A stretch of DNA of 64,000 bases from JANQIV01 sp050117315 (lineage in GTDB: Bacteria > Bacteroidota > Ignavibacteria > Ignavibacteriales > Melioribacteraceae). The stretch is taken from contig JASFMY010000001.1 of the NCBI GenBank assembly GCA_050117315.1, positions 62,001 to 126,000 of the forward strand. Direction: 5' to 3'. Shown here one piece after another: positions 56,316 to 63,703 of the stretch. The notes under the pieces are model-generated. The model saw only the letters and a list, made by a program, of their open reading frames with translations, made no database searches and was not told where the DNA came from. A program made the translations under genes and the position numbers. Each line of letters opens with the position of its first letter. Within the stretch, counting starts at the first letter, position 1.

Positions 56316-56451
56316 TACTGCCCTTCCTTAAAACCCAGCTAGTGTGCCCCGCCGTAGTTTTAACGAAGGCTGGCCTGCTCGCCCGTATTTTGGCGTGGGT
56401 CGGTGGCGTGGCAGCAATGGAATAATGAAATAATAGTCAACTACAAATAGT
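56316..56451. repeat. Island repeat block B/C, copy 1
   Basis: 'TTAAAACCCAGCTAGTGTGC' through 'GGCAGCAATGGAATAATGAA' and 'CAACTACAAATAGTG'. The same words in the same order occur at 57,639-57,762, 58,096-58,262 and 61,509-61,790. Confidence 0.75.
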
Positions 56452-56454
56452 GGA

Positions 56455-56598
56455 TTAGAGTTTCTGCAAAATAAAATATCTAAACATTTTGTCGTTTCGA
56501 CCGGAGGGAGAAATCTTTAAAATCATCCTCTAATTGAAAGATTTCTCACCCCAAAAACGGGTTCGAAATGACTGACTTTTATTTTGCAGAAACTCTAT
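56455..56598. mobile_element. MITE-like hairpin element, copy 2 (best preserved)
   Basis: Perfect 20-bp terminal inverted repeats: AGAGTTTCTGCAAAATAAAA at 56457-56476 and its complement at 56577-56596. Inner arms GTCGTTTCGA/TCGAAATGAC and AGAAATCTTT/AAAGATTTCT extend the fold over the whole element. It splits a repeat that is continuous elsewhere: 'AAATAGTG' and 'ATTATAAAAG' are adjacent at 57,745 and 61,776 but separated here, so those copies serve as empty sites. No coding capacity. Confidence 0.85.
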
Positions 56599-56664
56599 TA
56601 TAAAAGTAAGTCGATATGTTACCGACTTTAAAATGTTTATAAATCTTGGCGGGGAGTTTATTTT
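56597..56664. repeat. Island repeat block D, copy 1
   Basis: 'ATTATAAAAGTAAGTCGATA' through 'GGCGGGGAGTTTATTTT'; matched at 61,781-61,850 with few differences. Both copies lie directly 3' of a minus-strand gene. Confidence 0.75.
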
Positions 56665-56758
56665 CTCTTGCTGGCCGAAGCATCAAGCGGAGGAGGGCCT
56701 GTCCCGCTCATTTCAGCTGGGGCTTTCTACCTTTAACATGTATTATAAACCGACAATA

Positions 56759-57193
56759 CTATAAAGAACTTACTTTCACTGATATTTCATTCGTCAAACG
56801 CAAGAAGTCTTTCGCATTTAATGTCAATATCTCATCAACTTTAGCTTTCAATGCACATTCAACAACAATTGCATCATAAACAACCCCACCAGAGAAATTT
56901 GAGTTACTCATTTTTTCAACAATTTTAAAATAGTCTTTATCTGTGAGGTAAATTGTTTTTGCAATATTTTTAATATTATTTTCAATTAACTGCTTTGCAA
57001 TTATTGGTGTTATTTTAGGTTTAAATGGGGCACTTGTTAGCACGCTATAAACTTCTAATACGGTATGTGACGAAACTAATAATTGAAATACTCCAGCCTT
57101 TGCCTTCAGTAAGGATGACAAGGCATGTTTATGTTTGGGATGAGATTCAACAAATGCTGCAATTAACACGGAGCTATCAAAGAGGATTTTCAA
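56759..57193 (-). CDS. vapC: VapC-type PIN-domain toxin
   Basis: 144 residues. PIN nuclease acids are in place: 'KILFDSSVLIAAF' (first Asp), 'SHTVLEVYSVLTS' (Glu), 'VVYDAIVVECALKA' (Asp) and the closing 'ILTLNAKDFLRL'. It probably cleaves RNA when freed from its antitoxin. The ATG is 2 bp after the antitoxin stop, so the two are translated together. The pair is flanked by island repeats: D on its 3' side and A on its 5' side. Confidence 0.9.
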   Translation of the reverse strand: MKILFDSSVLIAAFVESHPKHKHALSSLLKAKAGVFQLLVSSHTVLEVYSVLTSAPFKPKITPIIAKQLIENNIKNIAKTIYLTDKDYFKIVEKMSNSNFSGGVVYDAIVVECALKAKVDEILTLNAKDFLRLTNEISVKVSSL

Positions 57194-57195
57194 AA

Positions 57196-57456
57196 TTAAT
57201 CCTCATTTGTTAATAATTTACGCATTCTTTTATTTCTATCAATCTTAACAAGATCGTTTTTTCCGTCATCTAATTTTCCGGTGAAAACAAGAATCCCATC
57301 TCTATCAACAACCGGTTCTTCTTCTTGAACTAATTCTATAACAATTCGTTTACCGTCTTCTGAAATATTCAATGCCGTATTGGAATTTATTCCAAGATGT
57401 TCACGAAATCTTTTCGGTATTATTATCCGACCGAATTTATCTAACGTGGTTATCAT
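57196..57456 (-). CDS. vapB: VapB-type AbrB/MazE-fold antitoxin
   Basis: 86 residues. 'MITTLDKFGRIIIPKRFREH' is the swapped-hairpin AbrB-type DNA-binding N-terminus; the acidic C-terminal half would wrap the toxin. First gene of the VapBC pair; it should repress its own promoter. Repeat block A begins 75 bp upstream. Confidence 0.9.
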   Translation of the reverse strand: MITTLDKFGRIIIPKRFREHLGINSNTALNISEDGKRIVIELVQEEEPVVDRDGILVFTGKLDDGKNDLVKIDRNKRMRKLLTNED

Positions 57457-57530
57457 GATCTTTCTCCCTTTTTCATTATTGGCAATCTAATATTTTGATT
57501 TGCCAATACCAAATTTAAGGTTTATAGCGC

Positions 57531-57638
57531 TTTCTTATACGGAACGCTTAACTTGGATAATTGCACTTGCAGTTATCCATGTTTTCAATTTCCTATCGGG
57601 ATAAATATCATCCCCAATTAGTTTATTTATTCAATTTT
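57531..57638. repeat. Island repeat block A, copy 1
   Basis: 'TTTCTTATACGGAACGCTTA', 'ACTTGGATAATTGC', 'GTTATCCATGTTTTCAATTT' and 'CCCCAATTAGTTTATTTATT'. Copies 2 and 3 lie at 61,402 and 63,501. Each lies 5' of a minus-strand gene. GGATAA...TTATCC forms a small stem. Confidence 0.85.
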
Positions 57639-57762
57639 ACTGCCGTCAACTGACCCACGCAAAAGTACAGGCGGGCCACCTGTATTTTGGCGTGGGACGA
57701 TGACAGCAATGGAATAATGAAATAATAGTCAACTGCAAATAGTGATTATAAAAGTGTATGCG
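57639..57762. repeat. Island repeat block B/C, copy 2
   Basis: 'CCGTCAACTGACCCACGC' then 'TATTTTGGCGTGGGACG', 'CAGCAATGGAATAATGAAAT' and 'CAACTGCAAATAGTG'. Directly follows block A, as at 61,509. Confidence 0.75.
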
Positions 57763-57824
57763 CAATTTCGTAATTTAAATTCAATAATTATTTCTTTATA
57801 TTTTTTTCAACAAAAGTGAAAAAC

Positions 57825-57956
57825 ATGAACAAACCAAAATTTTCTTTAGATAAAGCTCAAAAGGCAGTAGAAATTTCTTCTAAAATTGAAGGCCATAAAG
57901 TCCCTAGTAAAAAAACTACCAATGCCAAAAGAAATAAAGCTAAATTGAAAAACTGA
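57825..57956 (+). CDS. VbhA-like Fic antitoxin (43 residues)
   Basis: 'MNKPKFSLDKAQKAVEISSK' followed by 'IEGHKVPSKKTTNAKR'. The stretch SSKIEG fits the inhibitory motif (S/T)XXXE(G/N) by which small antitoxins block the ATP site of Fic enzymes, and the helical lead-in is VbhA-like. The stop overlaps the start of a Fic-like fragment (TGATG). It is one of the few plus-strand genes of the island. The ribosome-binding site is weak. Confidence 0.65.
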   Translation: MNKPKFSLDKAQKAVEISSKIEGHKVPSKKTTNAKRNKAKLKN

Positions 57957-58024
57957 TGTCAAAGTACTCTCAAGACAGAACCTATATTTATTACGAAAAC
58001 ACAAACATTCCAATCAATAAATAA
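57956..58024 (+). pseudogene. 5' remnant of a Fic-domain toxin gene
   Basis: 22 codons, 'SKYSQDRTYIYYENTNIPIN', resembling the opening of Fic AMP-transferases that pair with VbhA-type antitoxins. It ends in a stop; no HPF[D/E]GNGR catalytic motif is found downstream before the next repeat block at 58,096. The toxin is therefore lost while the antitoxin frame survives. Confidence 0.55.
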
Positions 58025-58095
58025 TTTTAAACGGCTTAAAAAAATCCGACTAATCTCTCCCCTTCAAATTTTCATCTTTTCAAAGAACAATATTT

Positions 58096-58262
58096 TATTA
58101 CCGTCACTGACCCACGCCAAAATACAGGCGGGCAGGCCCACCTTCTTATAACTACGGTGTACAGGCACTCAGTGACGGGATTATTTTATTTTTACCTTTT
58201 ACAACTGCCTTTTCTTAAAACCCAGCTAGTGTGCCACCGTGCGGACGGTGGCAGCAATGGAA
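58096..58262. repeat. Island repeat block B/C, copy 3
   Basis: 'TTACCGTCACTGACCCACGC' ... 'CACTCAGTGACGGGATTATT' (inverted GTCACTGA/TCAGTGAC), then 'CTTAAAACCCAGCTAGTGTG' and the stem TGCCACCG/CGGTGGCA. Its right end forms the last codons and stop of the DUF2778 gene. Confidence 0.8.
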
Positions 58263-58837
58263 TTCACAAACAAGGGAACCGTGTCCCTTTTATTAGCACC
58301 AAAGACATAAAAGAAATCACTCATACAGCCTGCTAAATCAATACATCCCCTTGAACCAAAATTTGCACCACCATGTAGAAAGAAACCAGAACGATTACCT
58401 ACAGATCTAGGAAAAATCTCATACCTTTGATCGCCCCAAGAGATACGTCCTCCAGGCCATTGACCTCTACCGACATTTGATTTAAATTTTTGCCAAGCAC
58501 TCAAATTATCCCAAAGCTGAGGTATATCCGTATTAATAACAAATTGACCTTCGGGTATTGGCCCCACATCTTTAACCCACTGCAAATCAGGTTGTGTATT
58601 TCCGTTATCATCAACTGCACCAGATACGGCTTGCCAGTTTTGAGACGTGCCATCTTCCATATACCAAGTTAAAGAGTTTCCATTAAATGAGAGTAATTCC
58701 ACAAGGCCTTTAGTCAATTGCATTATTTTATTATCATCATATTTACCAGTCCATATCTCCATCTCAGGTACGCGTTTATGCAACATCTTCACCGCATGAA
58801 CTCCATTTATTCCGTAGGTGGGGTGTTCGCATAACAC
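58226..58837 (-). CDS. DUF2778 L,D-transpeptidase-like protein, probably truncated
   Basis: 203 residues by the longest frame (GTG at 58837). 'VKDVGPIPEGQFVINTD' and 'SGFFLHGGANFGSRGCIDLA' are the DUF2778 core, with the His and Cys expected of an L,D-transpeptidase-like fold; the family includes secreted peptidoglycan-attacking effectors. No convincing start: the N-terminal part ('CEHPTYGINGVHAVKMLHKR') looks like the inside of a larger protein and has no ribosome-binding site. The last eleven residues come from repeat block B/C, so the original C-terminus is also lost or altered. Confidence 0.6.
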   Translation of the reverse strand: MLCEHPTYGINGVHAVKMLHKRVPEMEIWTGKYDDNKIMQLTKGLVELLSFNGNSLTWYMEDGTSQNWQAVSGAVDDNGNTQPDLQWVKDVGPIPEGQFVINTDIPQLWDNLSAWQKFKSNVGRGQWPGGRISWGDQRYEIFPRSVGNRSGFFLHGGANFGSRGCIDLAGCMSDFFYVFGANKRDTVPLFVNSIAATVRTVAH

Positions 58838-58885
58838 GTAGCGTTATGTAAATTCTCGCTTCCCAATGTCAGGACTTGGGTCTTT

Positions 58886-58919
58886 AAATAAAAGGCTGGC
58901 ACGTGTGAATGTACCAGCC
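58886..58919 (-). terminator. Intrinsic terminator of the RHS-toxin operon
   Basis: On the minus strand: GGCTGGTAC-ATTCACAC-GTGCCAGCC followed by TTTTATTT, 26 bp after the stop of the 58945-59340 gene. It separates that operon from the DUF2778 gene, which therefore lacks an obvious promoter. Confidence 0.75.
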
Positions 58920-58944
58920 TGGAAATTGAACAAAATAATAAACT

Positions 58945-59340
58945 CTATTTATCATTGTCATTAATATCATGAATAGCTCTATCAAGAAATCTATGAAACT
59001 CAAATTTATCTCTAAATTTTCCATCTTGCCCATTGATTAGTAATTTAAATTTCGAGTTCGATTTCAGTTCCAATGTAATATATAAGTCATTTAATTTATC
59101 CGAAGATGTTTTCGTTGACTTAATATCACTATATCTTATAAAATTAAAATCGTCTTTTATTGAAATGCGCAATCCATAGTTAGTGATGTATATTAAATAA
59201 TTTTCATCTGGATAATCATTTTTGTAAACACCAAAACATTCTTCATTGTCAAGTAAAATTATTTTTGTTTTAGAAGATTCAATATTGGTATCAAATCTTT
59301 TTAGCTTTTTTACAGTTCTATGAATTCTTGATTTTATCAT
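58945..59340 (-). CDS. Putative immunity protein (PH-like)
   Basis: 131 residues, rich in Lys, Asp and beta-strands ('KIILLDNEECFGVYKNDYPD', 'YLIYITNYGLRISIKDDFNF', 'FIRYSDIKSTKT', 'EFHRFLDRAI'), with the look of a bacterial PH-like fold. No signal peptide, so cytoplasmic. It lies 9 bp downstream of the RHS-core gene, the position of an immunity gene. I do not recognise a named family; the immunity role is inferred from position. Confidence 0.55.
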   Translation of the reverse strand: MIKSRIHRTVKKLKRFDTNIESSKTKIILLDNEECFGVYKNDYPDENYLIYITNYGLRISIKDDFNFIRYSDIKSTKTSSDKLNDLYITLELKSNSKFKLLINGQDGKFRDKFEFHRFLDRAIHDINDNDK

Positions 59341-59349
59341 ATCTACCTC

Positions 59350-60099
59350 TTAATCAATTACCATTTTGATTATGTCATCTGCACCTTCACTTATCATATT
59401 ATATCTTTTTTGTAAGACCTCGTATAACTTTTCGTTGGCTATTGTTCCTTTAATTTCTAACGTGGTTGCACCTTTCGATTGGGCTAAGTTTTTAATGTTC
59501 TCAATTATCTTGAATGGGTTCTTAATTTCACCTTTAATCATATCTATAGTAATCCTGGCTGTTTTTTCAGAAATTGAAAAAGTTCCCTTTAGCTCCTCAA
59601 TGTTTCCTTTGATTCCTAAATCAGAGACTTTGAGAGACCGACTAAAATTTCCTCCCGCAGTTGATTTGTTAAAGAAATCTTTAACACCATTAAAAGTTCT
59701 GCTTACAAAATTCCTGATCTTATTTGCATTAGTTGAAATAAAAGCACCGATTGCTGGCCCATATCTAATAGCTCCGTATGTCCCACCTAACGCAGCAGCC
59801 TCAACACTCATAGTTGTCGTAAAGGTTTGGTCAAAAGCTTCTTGTCCTTCTGATGATAAGTTCTCTCGATTTGCATAAAGAGCTTCAAGATAATCATCAC
59901 CCTCTCTTCCATCTTTATCAACTAATCTCATCGGGTTTGCAGTCACGTAATTATACGGTGACCAACCGGGATACTTATGTGCCAACGGATCAGGCGATAA
60001 CCACCTACCAGTTTCTGAATCATAATATCTGCCAGCAAATACTGATTGTACTGATAATAATAAAAATAAAGTTACGGAAATAATTCGGAACGCTTTCAT
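59350..60099 (-). CDS. Short secreted RHS-core protein with C-terminal toxin candidate
   Basis: 249 residues. A signal peptide ('IISVTLFLLLSVQSVFAG') is followed at once by an RHS repeat-associated core 'RYYDSETGRWLSPDPLAHKY' and 'WSPYNYVTANPMRLVDKDG', normally found at the end of proteins of well over 1000 residues. The remaining 170 residues, after the usual 'DKDG' junction, form a variable domain ('IGAFISTNANKIRNFVSRTF', 'GATTLEIKGTIANEKLYEVL') of unknown activity. Its ATG overlaps the upstream stop (TAATG). Likely a polymorphic toxin tip without its cage, or a displaced tip. Confidence 0.7.
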   Translation of the reverse strand: MKAFRIISVTLFLLLSVQSVFAGRYYDSETGRWLSPDPLAHKYPGWSPYNYVTANPMRLVDKDGREGDDYLEALYANRENLSSEGQEAFDQTFTTTMSVEAAALGGTYGAIRYGPAIGAFISTNANKIRNFVSRTFNGVKDFFNKSTAGGNFSRSLKVSDLGIKGNIEELKGTFSISEKTARITIDMIKGEIKNPFKIIENIKNLAQSKGATTLEIKGTIANEKLYEVLQKRYNMISEGADDIIKMVID

Positions 60100-61301
60100 T
60101 AATAACCTCCTTTTTTTCTATATTGTTTAATACTTTCTGCTTGCTTTTGAAAAAATTGTAAAGGGAACTCTAATACAATTCCAAGTTCTTTGGCTTTCTC
60201 AGTATACTTCTTATACTCGTCAATTTTGGCAAGTATCCCCGGTCTGTATTTTTCTTCAATTACATTCAATCTTTCTTCAATTTCTTTTTGTTGTTCTAAA
60301 CTTCTCATTGTTTGTTCAACATTTTCATTTGCTTGTACTTTGGGTTTAGTAGCCGATTCTTTTATTATTTTCTGTGATTCGCTTTCTAAAAAATTTTCAT
60401 TTTTCGTTTTGCAAACTTCTTGTTTCTGCTGTTTAGGCCGGTATGAAAATGATATTTGCTTTATCGCTTCTTGTTTTTCTTCCCACATTTTTTCTTCAAG
60501 TTGCCGGGCTTCCCCGAAAAGAGTCATTCCATAATTCATATAAGCGGGACTGAATGTAGAATCGTATTTCATTGCCAGTTTATAGTAATGCTTTGCTTTT
60601 TCGATATTCTTGTTTTGCAAATATTTGTTAGCGTTTACCAAAAGTAGTGAAGCGATATATTCTTTCTTAGTAAGAATTCTTAAATAAACACCATTTTTGA
60701 TTGCTTTTTCTGGAATTAGTACATCTTCTTGATACTGTTGATTTGAAATGAAACCACCGCCATTTGTAGCTTCAATATTATTTTGAAAATTGATTATAAT
60801 TTCTTCCGGTTCATATCTTACAAAGAAATGCTTTGCCGAGCGAACCGGATAAATTGGGAAGCCTAATCTTTCTCCTAATATTACGTACAGCATCGGCATT
60901 GTTATGCAAGAACCTTTTTTGTTTGCTATATATCCATTTATAAACTTGTTATCTAACTTTACTACTTGTAAATCATCATCGTCATAACTAAACGTAATGC
61001 TGTCATTCCAGAATCCGGGTTTATATAAGTATGTATTTAACGCTCCAATTCTATCATTGGGATCAGTATATTTTCCAAAATAATATTTATATCTATCAGC
61101 AAGGTAATCGAAAGCTTGAAGAAAGAACTGAACATTGAGATTTGGATAAAATTCTTTTGCCAAAACCAAAGAGGCAATGCCTATATTTATTTCATCTTCC
61201 GACAGCTTAAGAATATCCTCAATATTCTGCCCAGTATATTGTTTTTGTGCAAAACAAAAGTTGACGGATAAAAGAAAAATCAAAGTAAAAAGCGTTTTCA
61301 T
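60099..61301 (-). CDS. Transglutaminase-like (SirB1-type) and TPR protein, secreted
   Basis: 400 residues from the ATG at 61301 (AAGG upstream; the frame extends to a TTG at 61325). The signal peptide ends 'NFCFAQ'. Residues about 120-190 hold a transglutaminase-core-2-like region: 'NKKGSCITMPMLYVILGERL', then 'SAKHFFVRYE' with Cys and His. A TPR-like segment ('NKNIEKAKHYYKLAMKYD') and a long charged coiled-coil tail rich in Glu/Lys/Gln follow. Overlaps the RHS-core gene by one base, suggesting it helps process or carry that protein. Confidence 0.7.
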   Translation of the reverse strand: MKTLFTLIFLLSVNFCFAQKQYTGQNIEDILKLSEDEINIGIASLVLAKEFYPNLNVQFFLQAFDYLADRYKYYFGKYTDPNDRIGALNTYLYKPGFWNDSITFSYDDDDLQVVKLDNKFINGYIANKKGSCITMPMLYVILGERLGFPIYPVRSAKHFFVRYEPEEIIINFQNNIEATNGGGFISNQQYQEDVLIPEKAIKNGVYLRILTKKEYIASLLLVNANKYLQNKNIEKAKHYYKLAMKYDSTFSPAYMNYGMTLFGEARQLEEKMWEEKQEAIKQISFSYRPKQQKQEVCKTKNENFLESESQKIIKESATKPKVQANENVEQTMRSLEQQKEIEERLNVIEEKYRPGILAKIDEYKKYTEKAKELGIVLEFPLQFFQKQAESIKQYRKKGGY

Positions 61302-61401
61302 ATAAGACCTTAAATTGACCCCCAAACTTTCTTTAATTAGTGATATCGCGAAACGACAAAAATTCTACAAACTTTTTTATTTTTTTTATTAGGAACTAAC
61401 T

Positions 61402-61508
61402 TTTCTTATAAGGAACGCTTAACTTGGATAATTGCGCTTGCTGTTATCCATATTTTCAATTTCCCATCGGGATAAATATCGTCCCCAATTAGTTTATTTA
61501 TTCAATTT
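61402..61508. repeat. Island repeat block A, copy 2
   Basis: Same order of words as copy 1, from 'TTTCTTATAAGGAACGCTTA' to 'TTAGTTTATTTATTCAATTT', 100 bp upstream of the transglutaminase-like gene. Sequence outside the block is unrelated to the other copies. Confidence 0.85.
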
Positions 61509-61850
61509 TATTACCGTCACTGACCCCACCTTCATATAACTACGGTGGACAGGCACTCAGTGACAGGATTATTTTATTTTTATCTTTCACTGCCTTTTCT
61601 TAAAACCCAGGTAGTGTGCCACCGAGTGGTCGGTGGCAGCAATGGAAAGTACATTGCTCGACCCAGCTCGATTTCACGGTTTGTACTGAGTACATTACTC
61701 AACTCCGTCCGGTTTGGTACAGCTCTTATCATTTCGTTGCTGAACTCAAATAGAGAAATAAAAGACAACTGCAAATAGTGATTATAAAAGTAAGTCGATA
61801 TGTTACCAGATTTAAAATGTTTATAAATACTGGCGGGGAGTTTATTTTTT
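61509..61850. repeat. Island repeat blocks B/C and D, copy with insert
   Basis: B/C words ('ACCGTCACTGACCCCACC', 'CTTAAAACCCAGGTAGTGTG', 'CGGTGGCAGCAATGGAA') are followed by about 110 extra bases ('AGTACATTGCTCGACCCAGC' onward) before 'CAACTGCAAATAGTG' and block D at 61,781-61,850. Together with block A this is the fullest repeat unit in the island. The 61,302-61,920 gap holds no gene. Confidence 0.8.
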
Positions 61851-61920
61851 TCTTGCCTGCCCGCCGTAGCGTCTTCATACGAAGGAGGGACTTTTTACTT
61901 TTAATATGGATTATATGTTT

Positions 61921-62415
61921 TTACAAGTACTTACTTAATCTCTTATTTTTATTCTCTTTTTCAATACGCTTAAATAAAATATTGAAAGAAAAATTAACTA
62001 ATTCTTCGGATGTCAAATATTTGCTTCTATCTGATGCAAAAGTCCAGACTTTCTGGTCAGGAGCTATAATGTCGAAATTAAATGAATATTCATCTATTTT
62101 AGTTGGTGGATCTGGATATCTATTAGGTGATTGAAATATTAAATTAAGACCGGAATAATCCAAGGAGTTTTTAATAGAATAATCCCAATAAAATCTAAGA
62201 GAATAGTTATAGGAATGCACAAAACAATTGTTATCTTTCTCTTCATATGCAATTCGAAAACCGTCCAATTCTTTTTCAATAAATTCTTTTTTATTTCTTA
62301 ATAATTCATATAATCTTTTTACTTCAACTCGAAACGCCTCAACTCCTTTTTCTGAATTAAGAAACGCTTTTCTCTTTAAATCAAATTGCTCTGCTTCTTT
62401 TATTCTTTTTTGCAA
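61921..62415 (-). CDS. Unknown partner of the TIR-domain protein
   Basis: 164 residues. The N-terminal third is a charged helix ('AEQFDLKRKAFLNSEKGVEA'); the rest is mixed with aromatic strands ('SYNYSLRFYWDYSIKN', 'EYSFNFDIIAPDQKVWTFAS') and a Lys-rich tail. No signal peptide or membrane segment. Its start lies 35 bp inside the TIR gene's end in another frame, so the two are translationally linked. I do not recognise the family; it could be a sensor or an effector of a TIR-based defence module. Confidence 0.6.
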   Translation of the reverse strand: MQKRIKEAEQFDLKRKAFLNSEKGVEAFRVEVKRLYELLRNKKEFIEKELDGFRIAYEEKDNNCFVHSYNYSLRFYWDYSIKNSLDYSGLNLIFQSPNRYPDPPTKIDEYSFNFDIIAPDQKVWTFASDRSKYLTSEELVNFSFNILFKRIEKENKNKRLSKYL

Positions 62416-62872
62416 TGTCTTCTGGGAATTCAGGTTTTATTATACCACCTTCTGACTGGATTTTTGATTCAATAATGCTTTGAACGACATCTATTCCAAA
62501 TTTATGTATTCCATACCAAATGTATGTTTTGGGTAAATAATCTGGGACTTCTGGTGGCTGATCCAAAGGAATAAATAATGTAAAATCATAACTTTCATCT
62601 AAAGCCCTATTCTTTATAGCAGTTTCTTCAATCCTTGTCCAAGCTGTGTTACCCCAACCTTTTCTATATAAAACAATTACAACTCTTGCCTCTTGACCAA
62701 ACACTCGATTAAATGTTTCCTCTCCATCAGTTCCGGCGATTTTATCTTGTCGCTTTGTGTAAATAAAAGTTTCTGTTTTCTCTTTTAATAATGAATTTAA
62801 TTTTTGTGCGATATTTTCATCTTCTTTCAAAAATGAAAAAGCTACATCGTATTTATATTTTTTATTTTTCAT
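62381..62872 (-). CDS. TIR-domain protein, candidate defence NADase or signal generator
   Basis: 163 residues from the ATG at 62872 (an upstream in-frame start exists). 'YKYDVAFSFLKEDENIAQKL' is the TIR box 1; 'VFGQEARVVIVLYRKGWGN' and 'TAWTRIEETAIKNRALD' follow, with Glu in the WTR-X-E segment where bacterial TIR NADases place their catalytic residue. One TIR domain fills the protein with a short C-terminal tail. It lies 63 bp downstream of a helical-repeat gene and overlaps the unknown 61921 gene. Confidence 0.8.
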   Translation of the reverse strand: MKNKKYKYDVAFSFLKEDENIAQKLNSLLKEKTETFIYTKRQDKIAGTDGEETFNRVFGQEARVVIVLYRKGWGNTAWTRIEETAIKNRALDESYDFTLFIPLDQPPEVPDYLPKTYIWYGIHKFGIDVVQSIIESKIQSEGGIIKPEFPEDIAKKNKRSRAI

Positions 62873-62935
62873 AATCGTATAATTTTTTCCCAATAAGCCG
62901 TCTACCCAGAACATCAATGTTTAATTTACTATAAA

Positions 62936-63475
62936 CTAAGCAAGCTTATTCAACAGTTCACGAGCTGGTTTATAAAATGTGGCATTCTCATCTATCCCAT
63001 TAAGCATATTTATTGTCCATTCTTTTAGATGCTCCTGAAACCAAATACTTTTCATTGCTTCGATAGCCACTTTGTACTTTAACTTCGAATCGTCTCCTAT
63101 TAAATAATCCAAAGAATTTTTAGCTTCCCGAACTATTGGTATTGTACAACAATTAATATGATCAGTACCACTAATATCATAGTGAAGATATTTGACTAAT
63201 ATCTCGATTGCTCTTTGATCACGTGACTTGGTAAGCATTTTTATTGACCAACAAGCATTTTCATCGTTTGGCTCTTCTAGGTCTATTGCCTTAAGAGCTA
63301 CCTTTGATCCTATTTGATACTGTTCTTCCGGTTCTTTTAAAATTGTTTCTAACGCAATTCTCACTGCATTCATCACTGGTTGACGAAAGCTAAAATCCTT
63401 AAATTGAACAATTTCTTCTCCTCTATCCAGCAATACTTCACATAAAATATTTATTGTTACTTTTTCATTAGTCAT
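62936..63475 (-). CDS. Helical-repeat (HEAT-like) protein of unknown function
   Basis: 179 residues from the ATG at 63475, preceded by GAGGAAAAA. Repeated amphipathic helices ('NAVRIALETILKEPEEQYQI', 'DQRAIEILVKYLHYDIS', 'REAKNSLDYLIGDDSKLKYK') suggest HEAT-type repeats. No catalytic motif or signal. It may form one transcript with the TIR pair (63 bp gap), which would make a three-gene module, or be an independent cassette. Block A lies 26 bp upstream. Confidence 0.6.
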   Translation of the reverse strand: MTNEKVTINILCEVLLDRGEEIVQFKDFSFRQPVMNAVRIALETILKEPEEQYQIGSKVALKAIDLEEPNDENACWSIKMLTKSRDQRAIEILVKYLHYDISGTDHINCCTIPIVREAKNSLDYLIGDDSKLKYKVAIEAMKSIWFQEHLKEWTINMLNGIDENATFYKPARELLNKLA

Positions 63476-63500
63476 TTTTTCCTCAATTCTTATTAACAAT

Positions 63501-63601
63501 TTTCTTATAAGGAACACTTAACTTGGATAATTGCGCTTGCTGTTATCCATGTTTTCAATTTCCCGTCGGGAGATATCCCCAATTAGTTTATTTATTCAAT
63601 T
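63501..63601. repeat. Island repeat block A, copy 3
   Basis: 'TTTCTTATAAGGAACACTTA' to 'AATTAGTTTATTTATTCAAT', slightly shortened in the middle ('GGGAGATATCCCC' instead of 'GGGATAAATATC..CCCC'). Confidence 0.85.
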
Positions 63602-63703
63602 ACAATAATTTACAAATTCGTATTGTGTTTATACGGAGCAACCTATGATACTAAATATGCTAGCCCGGAAGACTTTCTTCTCTGAAAATGTTTTCCTGAT
63701 TAA

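Noticed and set aside
61580..61774. 64-codon minus-strand frame between repeat blocks.
   Set aside because: Lies entirely within intergenic repeat B/C and its insert; no start signal.
57531..63601. Integron attC-like array: block A copies carry GTTAAGC/GTTAAGT, which fits GTTRRRY, beside same-orientation small genes.
   Set aside because: The complementary RYYYAAC box that should pair with it is not visible, identity continues past the expected crossover point, and no integrase gene is present in the window.
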